The notes beneath the pieces are model-generated. The model was not told where the DNA came from. It searched no databases and was given only the letters and a program-made list of their open reading frames with translations. A stretch of DNA of 64,000 bases from Catalinimonas alkaloidigena (lineage in GTDB: Bacteria; Bacteroidota; Bacteroidia; Cytophagales; Cyclobacteriaceae). Shown here in pieces: positions 27,688 to 36,250 of this stretch. Numbering within the stretch: position 1 is the stretch's first letter; every line of letters begins with the position of its first letter. The stretch is taken from contig NZ_JAQFIL010000001.1 in assembly GCF_029504655.1 (NCBI RefSeq), forward strand, positions 6,949,001 through 7,013,000. Direction: 5' to 3'. Both the position numbers and the translations under genes were made by a program.

Positions 27688-28067
27688 TTATTTGGACCAA
27701 TCTATTTTATAATCTAGATAATCTAGGATTAAATTTCCTTCTTTCCATTCCAGTAAAGTATACTTGGCTTCAATACTCACCAGACCGTTTGATTCAGTTA
27801 AGTTATCAAGGGGCCTCATAGCATTTTTTCGCTGTAATGTAAAAGATGAGTAGCTGACCATAAAATCAAATGTTCATTTTCATGAGAAAGAAACATCACT
27901 ACTAGTAATACTAATCGTTTGCCTTCAAATCTGAGTTGTAAATAACAGTTGATAAGGAGATCATGCTACTCATTTGCTTTGGTGAAATTCCATTCAAGTG
28001 AAGTAAGACCATAATGAATTGCCACACTATCATATTTCTGGAGTATTTCTTCAACCTTGACGTGCAT
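27688..28067 (-). pseudogene. broken DUF2019-like gene
   Basis: Read on the minus strand from ATG 28067, the translation gives VEEILQKYDSVAIHYG, a TAG at 27966-27968, then FLSHENEHLILWSATHLLHYSEK, a one-base deletion in the A-run at 27834-27839, then NGLVSIEAKYTLLEWKEGNL and a stop at 27688. The pattern (tandem helices, a HENE...LWSATHLL segment and a final TLLEWKEG) matches DUF2019 proteins, which are about 125 residues long. One nonsense and one frameshift change would restore a 126-residue protein. The gap would otherwise be a 400-base empty stretch. The frameshift lies in a homopolymer, so sequencing error cannot be excluded for that change alone. Confidence 0.65.
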
Positions 28068-28085
28068 AGAAAAAGGACAGCTAAC

Positions 28086-28661
28086 TTAAACCAGCATGTC
28101 GTTAAGCTTCACTGTTAAGGAAAGTTGAGTAGCTGATATCTCACGCTTATTACTTATTGTCTTCTTTTCCTGATACTCTCCGTCTACAGGTTGACGATAG
28201 GCATATAATCTTTTTTTATTCACATCAATAATCCATACTTCGGGAATTTGAGCAGTGGCATAAAGGGGTAACTTTTTATCACGCTCATAATGTAATGTAC
28301 TGTCAGATACTTCAATGAGTAAAAGTACATCAGCGGATGTTACACCGGTAGAAGCATAGTAATCCTCACGGAAAGGTAAAATACTAATATCTGGCTCAGG
28401 TTCAGAATGTTCACCTATGCGAACAGGGTTTTGCACATCAACAAGATATTCAGGTGCCAATTGAGGGATGAGCAAAGTAGAAACACGTCTTACTATTGCC
28501 GCATGATAATTTCCTGTTGGGGGTGCGGCCCTCCGCCTCATTTTGATAATTTCACCATGAATTAATTCAATCCGGTCATCCTCATGAAGAATACCAGCCT
28601 CAGCCATCCTATGGTATTCTTGTATAGTAAATAATCTTTTGGCTACATCAGCTTCCATCAT
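28086..28661 (-). CDS. Uma2-family (DUF820) putative endonuclease
   Basis: This 191-residue protein has the Uma2 layout: FTIQEYHRMAEAGIL, ELIHGEIIKM, then a PD-(D/E)xK-like core with EPEPDISIL, LLLIEVSDSTLHYERDKKLPLY and PEVWIIDV. The acidic residues and the Lys of RDKKLPLY fit the nuclease core. The family is expanded in cyanobacteria and Cytophagales; its physiological role is not settled. It ends 18 bases from the start of the broken DUF2019 gene and may once have been co-transcribed with it. Confidence 0.88.
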   Translation of the reverse strand: MMEADVAKRLFTIQEYHRMAEAGILHEDDRIELIHGEIIKMRRRAAPPTGNYHAAIVRRVSTLLIPQLAPEYLVDVQNPVRIGEHSEPEPDISILPFREDYYASTGVTSADVLLLIEVSDSTLHYERDKKLPLYATAQIPEVWIIDVNKKRLYAYRQPVDGEYQEKKTISNKREISATQLSLTVKLNDMLV

Positions 28662-28759
28662 TTATCAATGTAATAAGAAAAAGAATCAATAAAACAATAT
28701 ATTAAAAAGTTAGCTGTCACCTATTGTTGATAACAACAAAGTTTTATCCTAACAAGTTA

Positions 28760-29458
28760 CTACCTAGAAGTCAAATGCTTATAATCTCTTACAACAGTAT
28801 AGAGAAACTGCAGCGGGCGTAAATCACTCTGGATTTTCAGCAAATCCTGAATCTTATGGGCCGTAGCCATAAGAGGAGCAGTTTGGCCGCTTTCCCGATA
28901 GGTATGGATTACGCGCATGATGATGTCAATGTCCTGATCATGTAAGTTTACTACTTCAGGGAAAACAGACTGATAATCCTCTTCAACGGAGAAAACGGAT
29001 AAAGGCTGACCGGCTTTTTGCTTAACCACCGTAGTACCGGCGGCTAAGTCCCCGAGGCGCTGGTCGTTGCGGGAAATAGCAATGCTTAAAACAGCAATAG
29101 CTCCGCTCATCATGCCGATATCCACCAGGCGGAGGAGCCAGCGAATGAGGTATGCGCCTATGCCCGGAGCCGATCCATCCAGCTTAACCACTTTGATATT
29201 CATTTGCCTTTTACCCAGGCTTTGCCCGTCCATAAATATCTCGCAAAGTAAATGATACAAAAAAGGGGGTAAACTTAACACCACAATCAGGGCGGTAGGA
29301 GGCGTGATGCCTAGCTGTGAAAAGACTAAAAGAAGTACGATCCCATAGGCAGCGATCACTAGCAGATCCAGAAAGAAAGCCTGTATGCGGCTGCCAATAC
29401 CTGCTAATACATAATCTACCTGTACATTTTGTGTCGTTTCTATACTAATGCGCGGCAT
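28760..29458 (-). CDS. RDD-family membrane protein
   Basis: This 232-residue protein has three to four membrane segments in its first 150 residues and the family signature. The first helix lies around IGSRIQAFFLDLLVIAAYG with the Arg and Asp of the family name, then come GQSLGKRQMNIKVV and LIRWLLRLVDIG. A soluble C-terminal tail of about 75 residues follows. It is divergent from the SpoIIM-like gene. In Bacteroidota this pairing commonly belongs to a cluster with DUF4129, DUF4350, MoxR and DUF58 genes, which here resumes at 35.5 kb. Confidence 0.9.
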   Translation of the reverse strand: MPRISIETTQNVQVDYVLAGIGSRIQAFFLDLLVIAAYGIVLLLVFSQLGITPPTALIVVLSLPPFLYHLLCEIFMDGQSLGKRQMNIKVVKLDGSAPGIGAYLIRWLLRLVDIGMMSGAIAVLSIAISRNDQRLGDLAAGTTVVKQKAGQPLSVFSVEEDYQSVFPEVVNLHDQDIDIIMRVIHTYRESGQTAPLMATAHKIQDLLKIQSDLRPLQFLYTVVRDYKHLTSR

Positions 29459-29583
29459 AGCTGCAGTGATTGATAGTTTAATTTGTAAATTTCTCTCGCT
29501 AAATTGGTCATCATTCAGATAGTAAAAATACGATAAGTTTTCGGTTTGTGGCTATCCAAACTGAGGCAGAAAATACGAAATTG

Positions 29584-30546
29584 ATGAGAGAAGCGGCCTT
29601 TGTCAAGCAAAATGAAAAGAAGTGGGAAGCACTGAGGGAGGCAATGTCTTCGGGTAAAGGTACTTTGAAACCGGATGAATTGGCAGATTATTTTATTCAG
29701 CTTACAGATGATCTGGGCTATGCCAAGACCCATTACCCTCAAAGTAATACTACTGCTTATCTGAATAACCTGACCGCCAAAGTGCATCAGGCGATATACC
29801 GCAATAAGAAAGAAGAGCAGAGCCGCTTTGTGCGTTTCTGGAAAACAGAACTTCCCCAGATACTGTATCAGTCTCGCAAGCAGATGCTCTATTCATTCGT
29901 CATTTTTACCATTGCATGCCTGATAGGCGCTCTCTCGGCGGCCCATGATGATAGCTTTGTGCGCCTGATTCTGGGAGATAGTTATGTAAATATGACGCTG
30001 GAAAACATTGAGAATAATGACCCTATGGCGGTATATAAAAGTATGGGAAGAAGTGATATGTTTTTTGCTATTACAGTCAACAATATCAAAGTTTCCTTTA
30101 TGGCTTTTGTGGCGGGCATATTTCTTTCTATAGGTACTGGCTTTGTGCTTTTGCAGAATGGGATCATGCTGGGAGCTTTTCAGTATTTCTTTTATCAAAA
30201 GGGAGTATTACTCTCCTCTTTCCTCACCATATGGATTCATGGTACTATTGAGATATCTTCCATCATCATTGCCGGTGCCGCGGGTTTAGTGATTGGCAAT
30301 AGCATTTTATTTCCGGGTACTTACCCCCGTATGGAATCTTTCAAAAAAGGAGCCCGTAAGGGGATGAAAATTGTGGTAGGGCTGGTACCTTTATTCATTA
30401 TTGCAGGCTTTCTGGAATCGTTTGTGACCCGCCTCACGGATTGGCCCTGGCCTCTACGTCTGGGGATCATTTTAAGCTCTGCTTTCTTTGTCCTTTATTA
30501 TTTTGTCATATACCCCGCAAAACTACAGCAGCATGCAAGGCAGTAA
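29584..30546 (+). CDS. stage II sporulation protein M (SpoIIM)-like membrane protein
   Basis: From ATG 29584 the protein has 320 residues starting MREAAFVKQNEKKW, a typical SpoIIM-family beginning. A GTG at 29548 would add 12 residues. About five membrane helices follow residue 105. The name comes from Bacillus, but this organism gives no sign of sporulating; in Bacteroidota the protein belongs to the MoxR/DUF58-linked membrane cluster. Its last 14 bases overlap the next gene, showing translational coupling. Confidence 0.88.
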   Translation: MREAAFVKQNEKKWEALREAMSSGKGTLKPDELADYFIQLTDDLGYAKTHYPQSNTTAYLNNLTAKVHQAIYRNKKEEQSRFVRFWKTELPQILYQSRKQMLYSFVIFTIACLIGALSAAHDDSFVRLILGDSYVNMTLENIENNDPMAVYKSMGRSDMFFAITVNNIKVSFMAFVAGIFLSIGTGFVLLQNGIMLGAFQYFFYQKGVLLSSFLTIWIHGTIEISSIIIAGAAGLVIGNSILFPGTYPRMESFKKGARKGMKIVVGLVPLFIIAGFLESFVTRLTDWPWPLRLGIILSSAFFVLYYFVIYPAKLQQHARQ

Positions 30547-31426
30547 GATCAAATTATATGAGCAGCGTGATTTTGGTGATAAGATCAACGCTACCTTTAC
30601 TTTTTTACGACAGAATTTTATTCCTCTGGGAAAAAGTCTGCTGTATATCGCCGGTCCGGTATTGATAGTGGTGGGGATTATTTCGGCCATTACTTCAATG
30701 AACATAGTTTTTAGCGATGGTGAGTTTTCAGAAGAAGAAGCCATATCTTTTCTGGGAGGGACCGGACTGGCCAATGTTATTGCTATTCTTTCGTCGGCTG
30801 TAGTAATCTCAGTAGTGTACAGCTATTTCTCATTATATACCGAGCGTGACGATTATGAAAACATTAGCGTAAGCGAAGTATGGACAAGGGTTAAAGGAAA
30901 TCTTTTGCCAATATTATTAAGCCTGATTGTGACAGCCATACTCATAATCATAGGCTTTGGCTTATTAATTATTCCTGGCTTCATATTGATGGCTGCGCTG
31001 TCATTCATCTTTATTTTACAGGTAAAAGAAAGGCTTAGCTTTGGCGAAGCCTTTTCCCGTAGCTTTAGCCTGGTCTCAAATCACTATTTAAGTACCATCG
31101 GCTTGATACTGGTGATGATAATACTTCAGGCCATCTTAGGCTCTATTCTTGGTATTCCGGTGATGCTCATGACGGGGCTTGGTACTTACTTTTCTACTTC
31201 GGCAGATTATGAAATTCAAAACAGCTCGGCAGTGATACAGGCATTATTCATCGTAGCACAGGTAGTAAGCACTATGGGGGCACAGTTTCTATATAGTATT
31301 ATTTTGGTGGCTATAGGTTACCAATACGGTAATCTGGTAGAGAAAAAAGAAGCGGCCGGCCTGATGGAAGATATTGACAGTCTGGGACAGCAAAAATCCC
31401 ACAACTCAGAAGAGGAAAGTTATTAA
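30533..31426 (+). CDS. multi-pass membrane protein of the SpoIIM/RDD cluster
   Basis: From ATG 30533 the protein has 297 residues. An upstream ATG at 30488 lies deep within the SpoIIM-like gene and is less likely. Six or so hydrophobic helices are visible, including LLYIAGPVLIVVGIISAI and VTAILIIIGFGLLIIPGFI. The N-terminal stretch LYEQRDFGDKINATFTFLRQNF is cytoplasmic in character. It resembles the uncharacterised membrane proteins normally placed between SpoIIM and DUF4129 genes. The following DUF4129 gene is 4 kb away because a sugar operon intervenes. Confidence 0.8.
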   Translation: MQGSKIKLYEQRDFGDKINATFTFLRQNFIPLGKSLLYIAGPVLIVVGIISAITSMNIVFSDGEFSEEEAISFLGGTGLANVIAILSSAVVISVVYSYFSLYTERDDYENISVSEVWTRVKGNLLPILLSLIVTAILIIIGFGLLIIPGFILMAALSFIFILQVKERLSFGEAFSRSFSLVSNHYLSTIGLILVMIILQAILGSILGIPVMLMTGLGTYFSTSADYEIQNSSAVIQALFIVAQVVSTMGAQFLYSIILVAIGYQYGNLVEKKEAAGLMEDIDSLGQQKSHNSEEESY

Positions 31427-31440
31427 CAATAGAAAATGAA

Positions 31441-31470
31441 AATGGCCAGGAAGTCAAACCCGGCCATTCT
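31441..31470. terminator. hairpin between convergent membrane-protein and oxidoreductase genes
   Basis: The stem pairs aatggcc (31441-31447) with ggccatt (31462-31468), with further GG-CC pairing inside the loop. A TCTTATTTA tract follows on the plus strand. The position between convergent genes supports a bidirectional terminator. Confidence 0.6.
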
Positions 31471-31492
31471 TATTTATGAACCTTTCAGTAAT

Positions 31493-32638
31493 TTAAAGCT
31501 TTACCCATGCCTGCTTTTTATCGCTTTCTACAATGGCATCGCATAGGCTCAACTCGCGTAAACCGTGAGCGAAGGTAGCGTACTTGTCCTCCACATGTTT
31601 TCCTTCACGAATAGCTGCATAAACCTCCTTAAACATCTGTTTAGAAGTATCCGGGAAGCCCTCATTATGTCCGCCGGGAAAAGAAATAGTCTGAGCAGCA
31701 CTTTCATGTACCAAAGCGGGATCTCTTAAGAGTGACTGATTGGCGGTGTCGCGTTTACCAATCCATAGTTCATTAGGAGACTCAGAGCACCAGTGCATAG
31801 CCTGCTTAGAGCCAGAGAACTCCAGATTGATACGGTTTTTCCTTCCGGCAGCCACCTGGCTTACAGTTACTACTCCTCTGTTACCATTGTTAAAGCGTAG
31901 CATTACAGTAGCATAATCTTCTGTATTGATAGGAATATCCTGATAATCTTCAGGTTTCAGCATTTTTCCGGAGTAGGTTTCTACCGGCTTCAAAGGCTTC
32001 TTACGCGTCTTATGTACTGTGCTGAAGTCGGCCATTACTTCCAGTATTTCTAAGCCAGAAATGTACTCCACCAGGTCAAGCAAATGAGAGCCAATGTCGG
32101 CAATGGCTCTTGAGTCACCGGACATTTCCGGCTCCAGGCGCCAGTTATAGTCAGTAGCGTAATAAAGCCAGTCTTGCAGGTATGTTCCTATGACAGAAAA
32201 AACTTCTCCCAGTTCTCCACTCTCACGTATAGCTTTCATCTCTTTGACTAAAGGATAAAAACGTAGGTTGAAATGTACAGCATTTACCAGCCCTTTTGAC
32301 TTGGCTAGCGCTACTAACTCTTCGGCTTGTGGCACTGTAGTAGCGAGAGGTTTCTCACAAACCACATGCTTGCCTGCTTCCAGCGTCTTTTTGGCCATTT
32401 CATAGTGAAGATGATTAGGCGTACAGATGTGTACTGCCTGTATGCCTTCATGATTAAGCAATTCGTCAAAATTGCCATATGCATGTGCTATCCCCAGCGA
32501 TGTGGCTTTGGCCTGGGCTATTTCGAGGGTGAAGTCACTGACTGCGACTACTTCCAGATTAGGGATTCTCCGTAGTGCCTCAATATGGGCAGGGCCAATA
32601 AAACCTAATCCTGCTACGCCAATCTTAATTTTTTGCAT
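31493..32638 (-). CDS. Gfo/Idh/MocA-family oxidoreductase
   Basis: This 381-residue NAD(P)-dependent sugar dehydrogenase has the Rossmann loop GLGFIGPAHIEAL at about residues 10-22, CTPNHLHYEMA, and the catalytic-Lys motif CEKPLA near residue 97. The C-terminal GFOD domain includes DIGSHLLDLVEYISG, and a PGGHNEGFPD segment is also found in 3-keto-sugar-forming members. It is the last gene of the gntR-deoC-pfkB-gfo operon, 58 bases after pfkB. It probably oxidises a sugar or polyol of the same pathway. Confidence 0.92.
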   Translation of the reverse strand: MQKIKIGVAGLGFIGPAHIEALRRIPNLEVVAVSDFTLEIAQAKATSLGIAHAYGNFDELLNHEGIQAVHICTPNHLHYEMAKKTLEAGKHVVCEKPLATTVPQAEELVALAKSKGLVNAVHFNLRFYPLVKEMKAIRESGELGEVFSVIGTYLQDWLYYATDYNWRLEPEMSGDSRAIADIGSHLLDLVEYISGLEILEVMADFSTVHKTRKKPLKPVETYSGKMLKPEDYQDIPINTEDYATVMLRFNNGNRGVVTVSQVAAGRKNRINLEFSGSKQAMHWCSESPNELWIGKRDTANQSLLRDPALVHESAAQTISFPGGHNEGFPDTSKQMFKEVYAAIREGKHVEDKYATFAHGLRELSLCDAIVESDKKQAWVKL

Positions 32639-32696
32639 GTTTTAATAGGTTGGTTATTCTAAACTTATAGCGCCGATATTAATATTTTTTATTGAT

Positions 32697-33830
32697 TTAC
32701 GCTAATGCAGCCTTCCATTCTTCCAGGTAGGCTAACAGGCGAGAGCGGCTTGGGCTTTGTCCATCCCGTACATAAGCACCAGAGGTAGCCATGCCCAGTA
32801 GTGTAGCTGCCTGTAGACTACTGCCTGCCAGCAGGGCGAGGCAAAACCCGGCATTTAGATTGTCTCCACCCCCGGTAGAAATAAGTAGTTTTTGGGCCAA
32901 CTTGCCGGGAACTTCATAAAGGCCTTCTTTTGTGACAATCACAGAACGGTCAAGGGGATGCACCAAAAGACAGTCTATCCGCAACTTCTCAAAAATGAAA
33001 GAGCAGATTTCATTTAGTTGAAGCGCTGTAGGCATTGTTTCACTCCCCTCCTGCTGAAAAAGTACCTGTGCCAGGCGATAAGCTTCATTTTCGTTGAGTC
33101 CTAAGGTAACATTACCATATTGGCGGTAAGCCTGCATCGTACTGATTATCCTGCCAATCTCCGATTCAGACTTTTTAGTAGGGTCAGCCAGGTCAAAGAA
33201 AAATTGCCTGTTTTGCCCATGGCTAAGTTTAGGAAGAATTTCATGAAGTATGCCCTGCCATATGTCGGTAGCCCGAGGCAGATTACACCAGTCTACCAAG
33301 GCAATGATGCTACAGTCTTTCATAAAGCGTAGCAACTGCTCCGCACTGTATATTTCCTTTACATACGACCAGTCAAGTTGGCTAAAGGCACTTACCTCGG
33401 ATAGAATAAGTTTACCATCGTCAAATTCCAGCGCGTTGGTTTCAGCAGGCTTACCCAGTGAAAGTAGCGTGCAGTGATCAGACATGGATTGAAAAACCGG
33501 GTGAATAGTATCCTCTCCAAAGCTTCCCAGGCAATAATTAGGGATGCCCAATGTACCCAGGGCATGTGCCATGATAGGCGCATTGCCTCCTGGCTTAACG
33601 GTCTGGTTTACCAATTCCAATTGAGCACTTTTACCTGCAGCCAGGCTAATACGGGATGCAAGCTCAGGAATAGTAGAAAAATAGCTGTTTTGTTCTTCTT
33701 CCTGGGTCTGTACTACCTTCTGAATTCTGTCTATATAGCCATCCAGCCCCACAAATACTTGTTTATCCTTAGGAGGAGTAAAGCTTGCCAGCAAATGGAG
33801 AAGCTCGTCAATGAGGGGCAGCGGGTCCAT
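32697..33830 (-). CDS. PfkB-family carbohydrate kinase
   Basis: At 377 residues this ribokinase-fold protein is longer than the usual 300-330. The N-terminal FVGLDGYIDRI and NQTVKPGGNAPIMAHALG form the substrate side. The C-terminal STGGGDNLNAGFCLALLAG holds the catalytic Asp; the motif begins GGGD, where GAGD is usual. It lies 6 bases after deoC, so the two are probably translated from one message. Kinase plus DeoC aldolase is the classic pair for deoxyribose breakdown, but the actual sugar is not proven. Confidence 0.88.
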   Translation of the reverse strand: MDPLPLIDELLHLLASFTPPKDKQVFVGLDGYIDRIQKVVQTQEEEQNSYFSTIPELASRISLAAGKSAQLELVNQTVKPGGNAPIMAHALGTLGIPNYCLGSFGEDTIHPVFQSMSDHCTLLSLGKPAETNALEFDDGKLILSEVSAFSQLDWSYVKEIYSAEQLLRFMKDCSIIALVDWCNLPRATDIWQGILHEILPKLSHGQNRQFFFDLADPTKKSESEIGRIISTMQAYRQYGNVTLGLNENEAYRLAQVLFQQEGSETMPTALQLNEICSFIFEKLRIDCLLVHPLDRSVIVTKEGLYEVPGKLAQKLLISTGGGDNLNAGFCLALLAGSSLQAATLLGMATSGAYVRDGQSPSRSRLLAYLEEWKAALA

Positions 33831-33836
33831 AGAAGG

Positions 33837-34598
33837 TCAATAACCGGGAGTAGTACCAAATTTACGAGGAGCTTCTTTCTCACCATCATCACCAAAGCGT
33901 TTACGTGCTTCATCTAGTATGGCTGCGGTGGCGGTAGCACCAATTCGGCTCACGCCCCATTCTCTTACTCTGAGCAGGTCATCCAGTGTACGAACCCCTC
34001 CGGCTGCTTTTACCTGAATTTCATCGGCAGTGTGCTTACGCATCAGCTTCAGGTCATGTTCAGTGGCACCCTGATAGCTGTACTTTCCATCCTCTCCTTT
34101 AACAAAACCATAGCCAGTAGAGGTTTTTACAAAATCTACTTTCAGCGCGCTACAAATTTCGCAAAGCTTGATCTTGAATTTATCTTCGGGGAGAAAATCA
34201 TTTTCAAAAATAACTTTAAGAGTCGCCCCATGCTTATGGGTAGCATCATTAACAGCTTTGATTTCACTTGTCACGTAGTCCCAGTCTTCGCCCAGCACTT
34301 TGCCGATATTGACCACCATATCTATCTCTACCGCGCCCGCCTTGCATGCCTGCTCGGTCTCGAAGACTTTGACCTCTACAGTAGAATTGCCCTGGGGAAA
34401 TCCAATAACCGTACCTACCAGTACATCTGAGCCTTTGAGCTCTTCTACTGCCAGAGGGATAGCATAGGGCTTAATACATACAGAAGCCGCATTGTATTCC
34501 CTGGCCAGCCGACACCCCTCTCTGAGGATCGCATCATCCATAGTAGGATGAAGCAGAGAGTGGTCAATCATTTTCGCAAGTTCAGTGATTTTGTCCAT
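33837..34598 (-). CDS. deoC: deoxyribose-phosphate aldolase
   Basis: This 253-residue class I aldolase splits 2-deoxyribose 5-phosphate into glyceraldehyde 3-phosphate and acetaldehyde. The signatures are MIDHSLLHP, IGFPQGNSTVEVKVFE, EIDMVVNIG, the Schiff-base Lys in VDFVKTSTGYGF, and VKAAGGVRTLDDLL with the second Lys. It is the second gene of the GntR-led operon, 28 bases after gntR. Some family members act on other 2-deoxy or inositol-derived sugar phosphates, so the substrate could differ. Confidence 0.93.
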   Translation of the reverse strand: MDKITELAKMIDHSLLHPTMDDAILREGCRLAREYNAASVCIKPYAIPLAVEELKGSDVLVGTVIGFPQGNSTVEVKVFETEQACKAGAVEIDMVVNIGKVLGEDWDYVTSEIKAVNDATHKHGATLKVIFENDFLPEDKFKIKLCEICSALKVDFVKTSTGYGFVKGEDGKYSYQGATEHDLKLMRKHTADEIQVKAAGGVRTLDDLLRVREWGVSRIGATATAAILDEARKRFGDDGEKEAPRKFGTTPGY

Positions 34599-34626
34599 AA
34601 TTATGGGGTAAAAAATATTAATGTTA

Positions 34627-35337
34627 TCATTCTATAAAACTACTGATGGCATAGTGCTCAGTATTGCAGTAAAGAGAACTGTAAACATAGAAACCTGGCC
34701 TGTCAGTAGCGTATTTGCGATTGATCTTCAGCAAAGGATTTTCAGCCTGCGTTTTCAGGTGTGCCGCCATTTCCACACTTGCTTTGATGGCGCTGATGTA
34801 CTGCTCTACACTGACTATACTGAGTTGATAATGCGTCATTAAGGTTTTAAAGAGGGAGTCTTCAACCCAGCCTTTATCCAAAAAATCAGGCAAAACATCG
34901 GGCAGGTAAGTATACTCAAGCATTACCGGCTGCCCGTCTACTTTACGCAGTCTTTCCAAAACCACACATCCCCGCTTTTTTTCAGAGTGGCTCAGCTCAA
35001 AAAAAAAGCTTTTGCCCCAGCGGCTTTTATAGGGTGAGCGCAGGAAATGTGAAGATGCCTGATGATCACTGGCACCTACAACTTCAGAAAATCCCCTAAA
35101 CGACAAGAGGGCCAATCTGTTTTCCTTCTTCTCCACAATACTTCCTTTGCCCTGTTGCTTACGTATCAGTCCATCTTTTTCCAGCTCTTTTAATGCCTGA
35201 CGAACCATGGACCGGGTGATTTGATGTTGCAGGCTCAGCTGGTTTTCAGAAGGAAGCAGGCTGCCTTCTGAAAACTTTCCGGTGATAATCTGCTCCTTTA
35301 GCAGCGCATGGAGTTGCAAGTATCGGGGTATGCTCAT
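34627..35337 (-). CDS. GntR-family (HutC subfamily) transcriptional regulator
   Basis: This 236-residue regulator has an N-terminal winged helix (LLKEQIITGKFSEGSLLPSENQLSLQ, residues 10-35, then ITRSMVRQALKELEKDGLIRKQQGKGS) and a C-terminal UTRA effector domain (about 90-230, with ERLRKVDGQPVMLEYTYLP). UTRA domains usually sense a sugar or other catabolic metabolite. It heads the operon with deoC, pfkB and an oxidoreductase. Two perfect palindromes upstream are likely binding sites, implying autoregulation of the operon. Confidence 0.92.
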   Translation of the reverse strand: MSIPRYLQLHALLKEQIITGKFSEGSLLPSENQLSLQHQITRSMVRQALKELEKDGLIRKQQGKGSIVEKKENRLALLSFRGFSEVVGASDHQASSHFLRSPYKSRWGKSFFFELSHSEKKRGCVVLERLRKVDGQPVMLEYTYLPDVLPDFLDKGWVEDSLFKTLMTHYQLSIVSVEQYISAIKASVEMAAHLKTQAENPLLKINRKYATDRPGFYVYSSLYCNTEHYAISSFIE

Positions 35338-35363
35338 AGCGTGTCATACAAATTTAAAAATCC

Positions 35364-35381
35364 AACTTGTATATACAAGTT
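35364..35381. promoter_or_regulatory. candidate GntR operator 1
   Basis: The sequence aacttgtatatacaagtt is a perfect 18-base palindrome 26 bases upstream of the gntR start codon. Its CTTGTATATACAAG core is the form typical of HutC-type GntR operators. Confidence 0.75.
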
Positions 35382-35446
35382 GTGAGGCTTACTATTTATG
35401 CGAGCTGCTGTAAGCTTTTCCTGTGAAAAAAATTGTGATAAGCTCT

Positions 35447-35462
35447 CAATTTGTACAAATTG
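35447..35462. promoter_or_regulatory. candidate GntR operator 2
   Basis: The sequence caatttgtacaaattg is a perfect 16-base palindrome with the TTGTACAA core, 83 bases (centre to centre) from the first site. It lies 47 bases upstream of the DUF4129 start and could let the regulator affect that promoter too. Confidence 0.55.
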
Positions 35463-35509
35463 GCAGGAAGTAGACTGGGAGTCGTAAACAGTTTTTAATA
35501 CCAAAAAGC

Positions 35510-36250
35510 GTGCTGTCAAAAAAAGTATATTTAAGTGTGCTGATGCTCTTCCTCAGCACTTATGCAGTTGCACAGGAAAGGGTACCGGATAAGGTGTACG
35601 ATTTCAATGAGGCATTGATGCAGGAAGCAAATGGTAGAGACATACCTTCCAGGCTGATAGAACAATACCGCGCGGATGGAGACTTTAATTACCGCTATGG
35701 CTATCAACAAAGCATAAGTATTTGGCAGCAACTCTGGCAATGGATACTCCAGCAATTGGGAAAACTGTTTGGAGAAGTAAATTTTAGTTTTCCAGTAGGC
35801 TGGGCACTATATATTTTTTGCGCGTTCATGATCATTTTCGCAGTACTAAAGTTATCCGGAGTAAGTGTTTCTGGACTTTTCACCAGAGAGAAGCAGCTGA
35901 GCAATATGCAGGTACAGGATATGCTGGAAGAGGATATCCATGAACTGAATTTTGAAGAAGAGATCAGCAAAGCCCGGCAGGCAGCAGACTTTCGGAGAGC
36001 CATACGACTCCTGTATATCTACACCCTCAAAAAACTTGCAGACAGTGAGCTGATTGTGTGGCATCCCGGAAAGACAAATGCGGATTATCAAAGTGAATTA
36101 ATGCAGGAGAACATAAAGCCGGGTTTTCGCAGACTGAGCATTTATTATGAATATGCCTGGTATGGAGAGTTTCCGGTAGATGCGGCGCTTTACGAAAAAG
36201 TGAACAGCCTGCACCAAGCTATTGATCATCAACGGGCAGTGAGCACATGA
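35510..36250 (+). CDS. DUF4129 domain protein
   Basis: The start is GTG 35510, which gives a proper signal peptide (VYLSVLMLFLSTYAVAQ); the next Met would cut it in half. The 246-residue protein has one membrane helix around residues 97-115 (GWALYIFCAFMIIFAVLKL) and a C-terminal cytoplasmic DUF4129 domain with FRRAIRLLYIYTLKKL and YYEYAWYGEFPVD. The domain is usually linked to MoxR, DUF58 and transglutaminase-like proteins. It overlaps the next gene by 4 bases. The function is unknown beyond the cluster. Confidence 0.88.
   Translation: MLSKKVYLSVLMLFLSTYAVAQERVPDKVYDFNEALMQEANGRDIPSRLIEQYRADGDFNYRYGYQQSISIWQQLWQWILQQLGKLFGEVNFSFPVGWALYIFCAFMIIFAVLKLSGVSVSGLFTREKQLSNMQVQDMLEEDIHELNFEEEISKARQAADFRRAIRLLYIYTLKKLADSELIVWHPGKTNADYQSELMQENIKPGFRRLSIYYEYAWYGEFPVDAALYEKVNSLHQAIDHQRAVST

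Noticed and set aside
29584..30546. Sporulation function suggested by SpoIIM similarity
   Set aside because: No other sporulation gene is present and the family is widespread in non-sporulating Bacteroidota within MoxR/DUF58 clusters.
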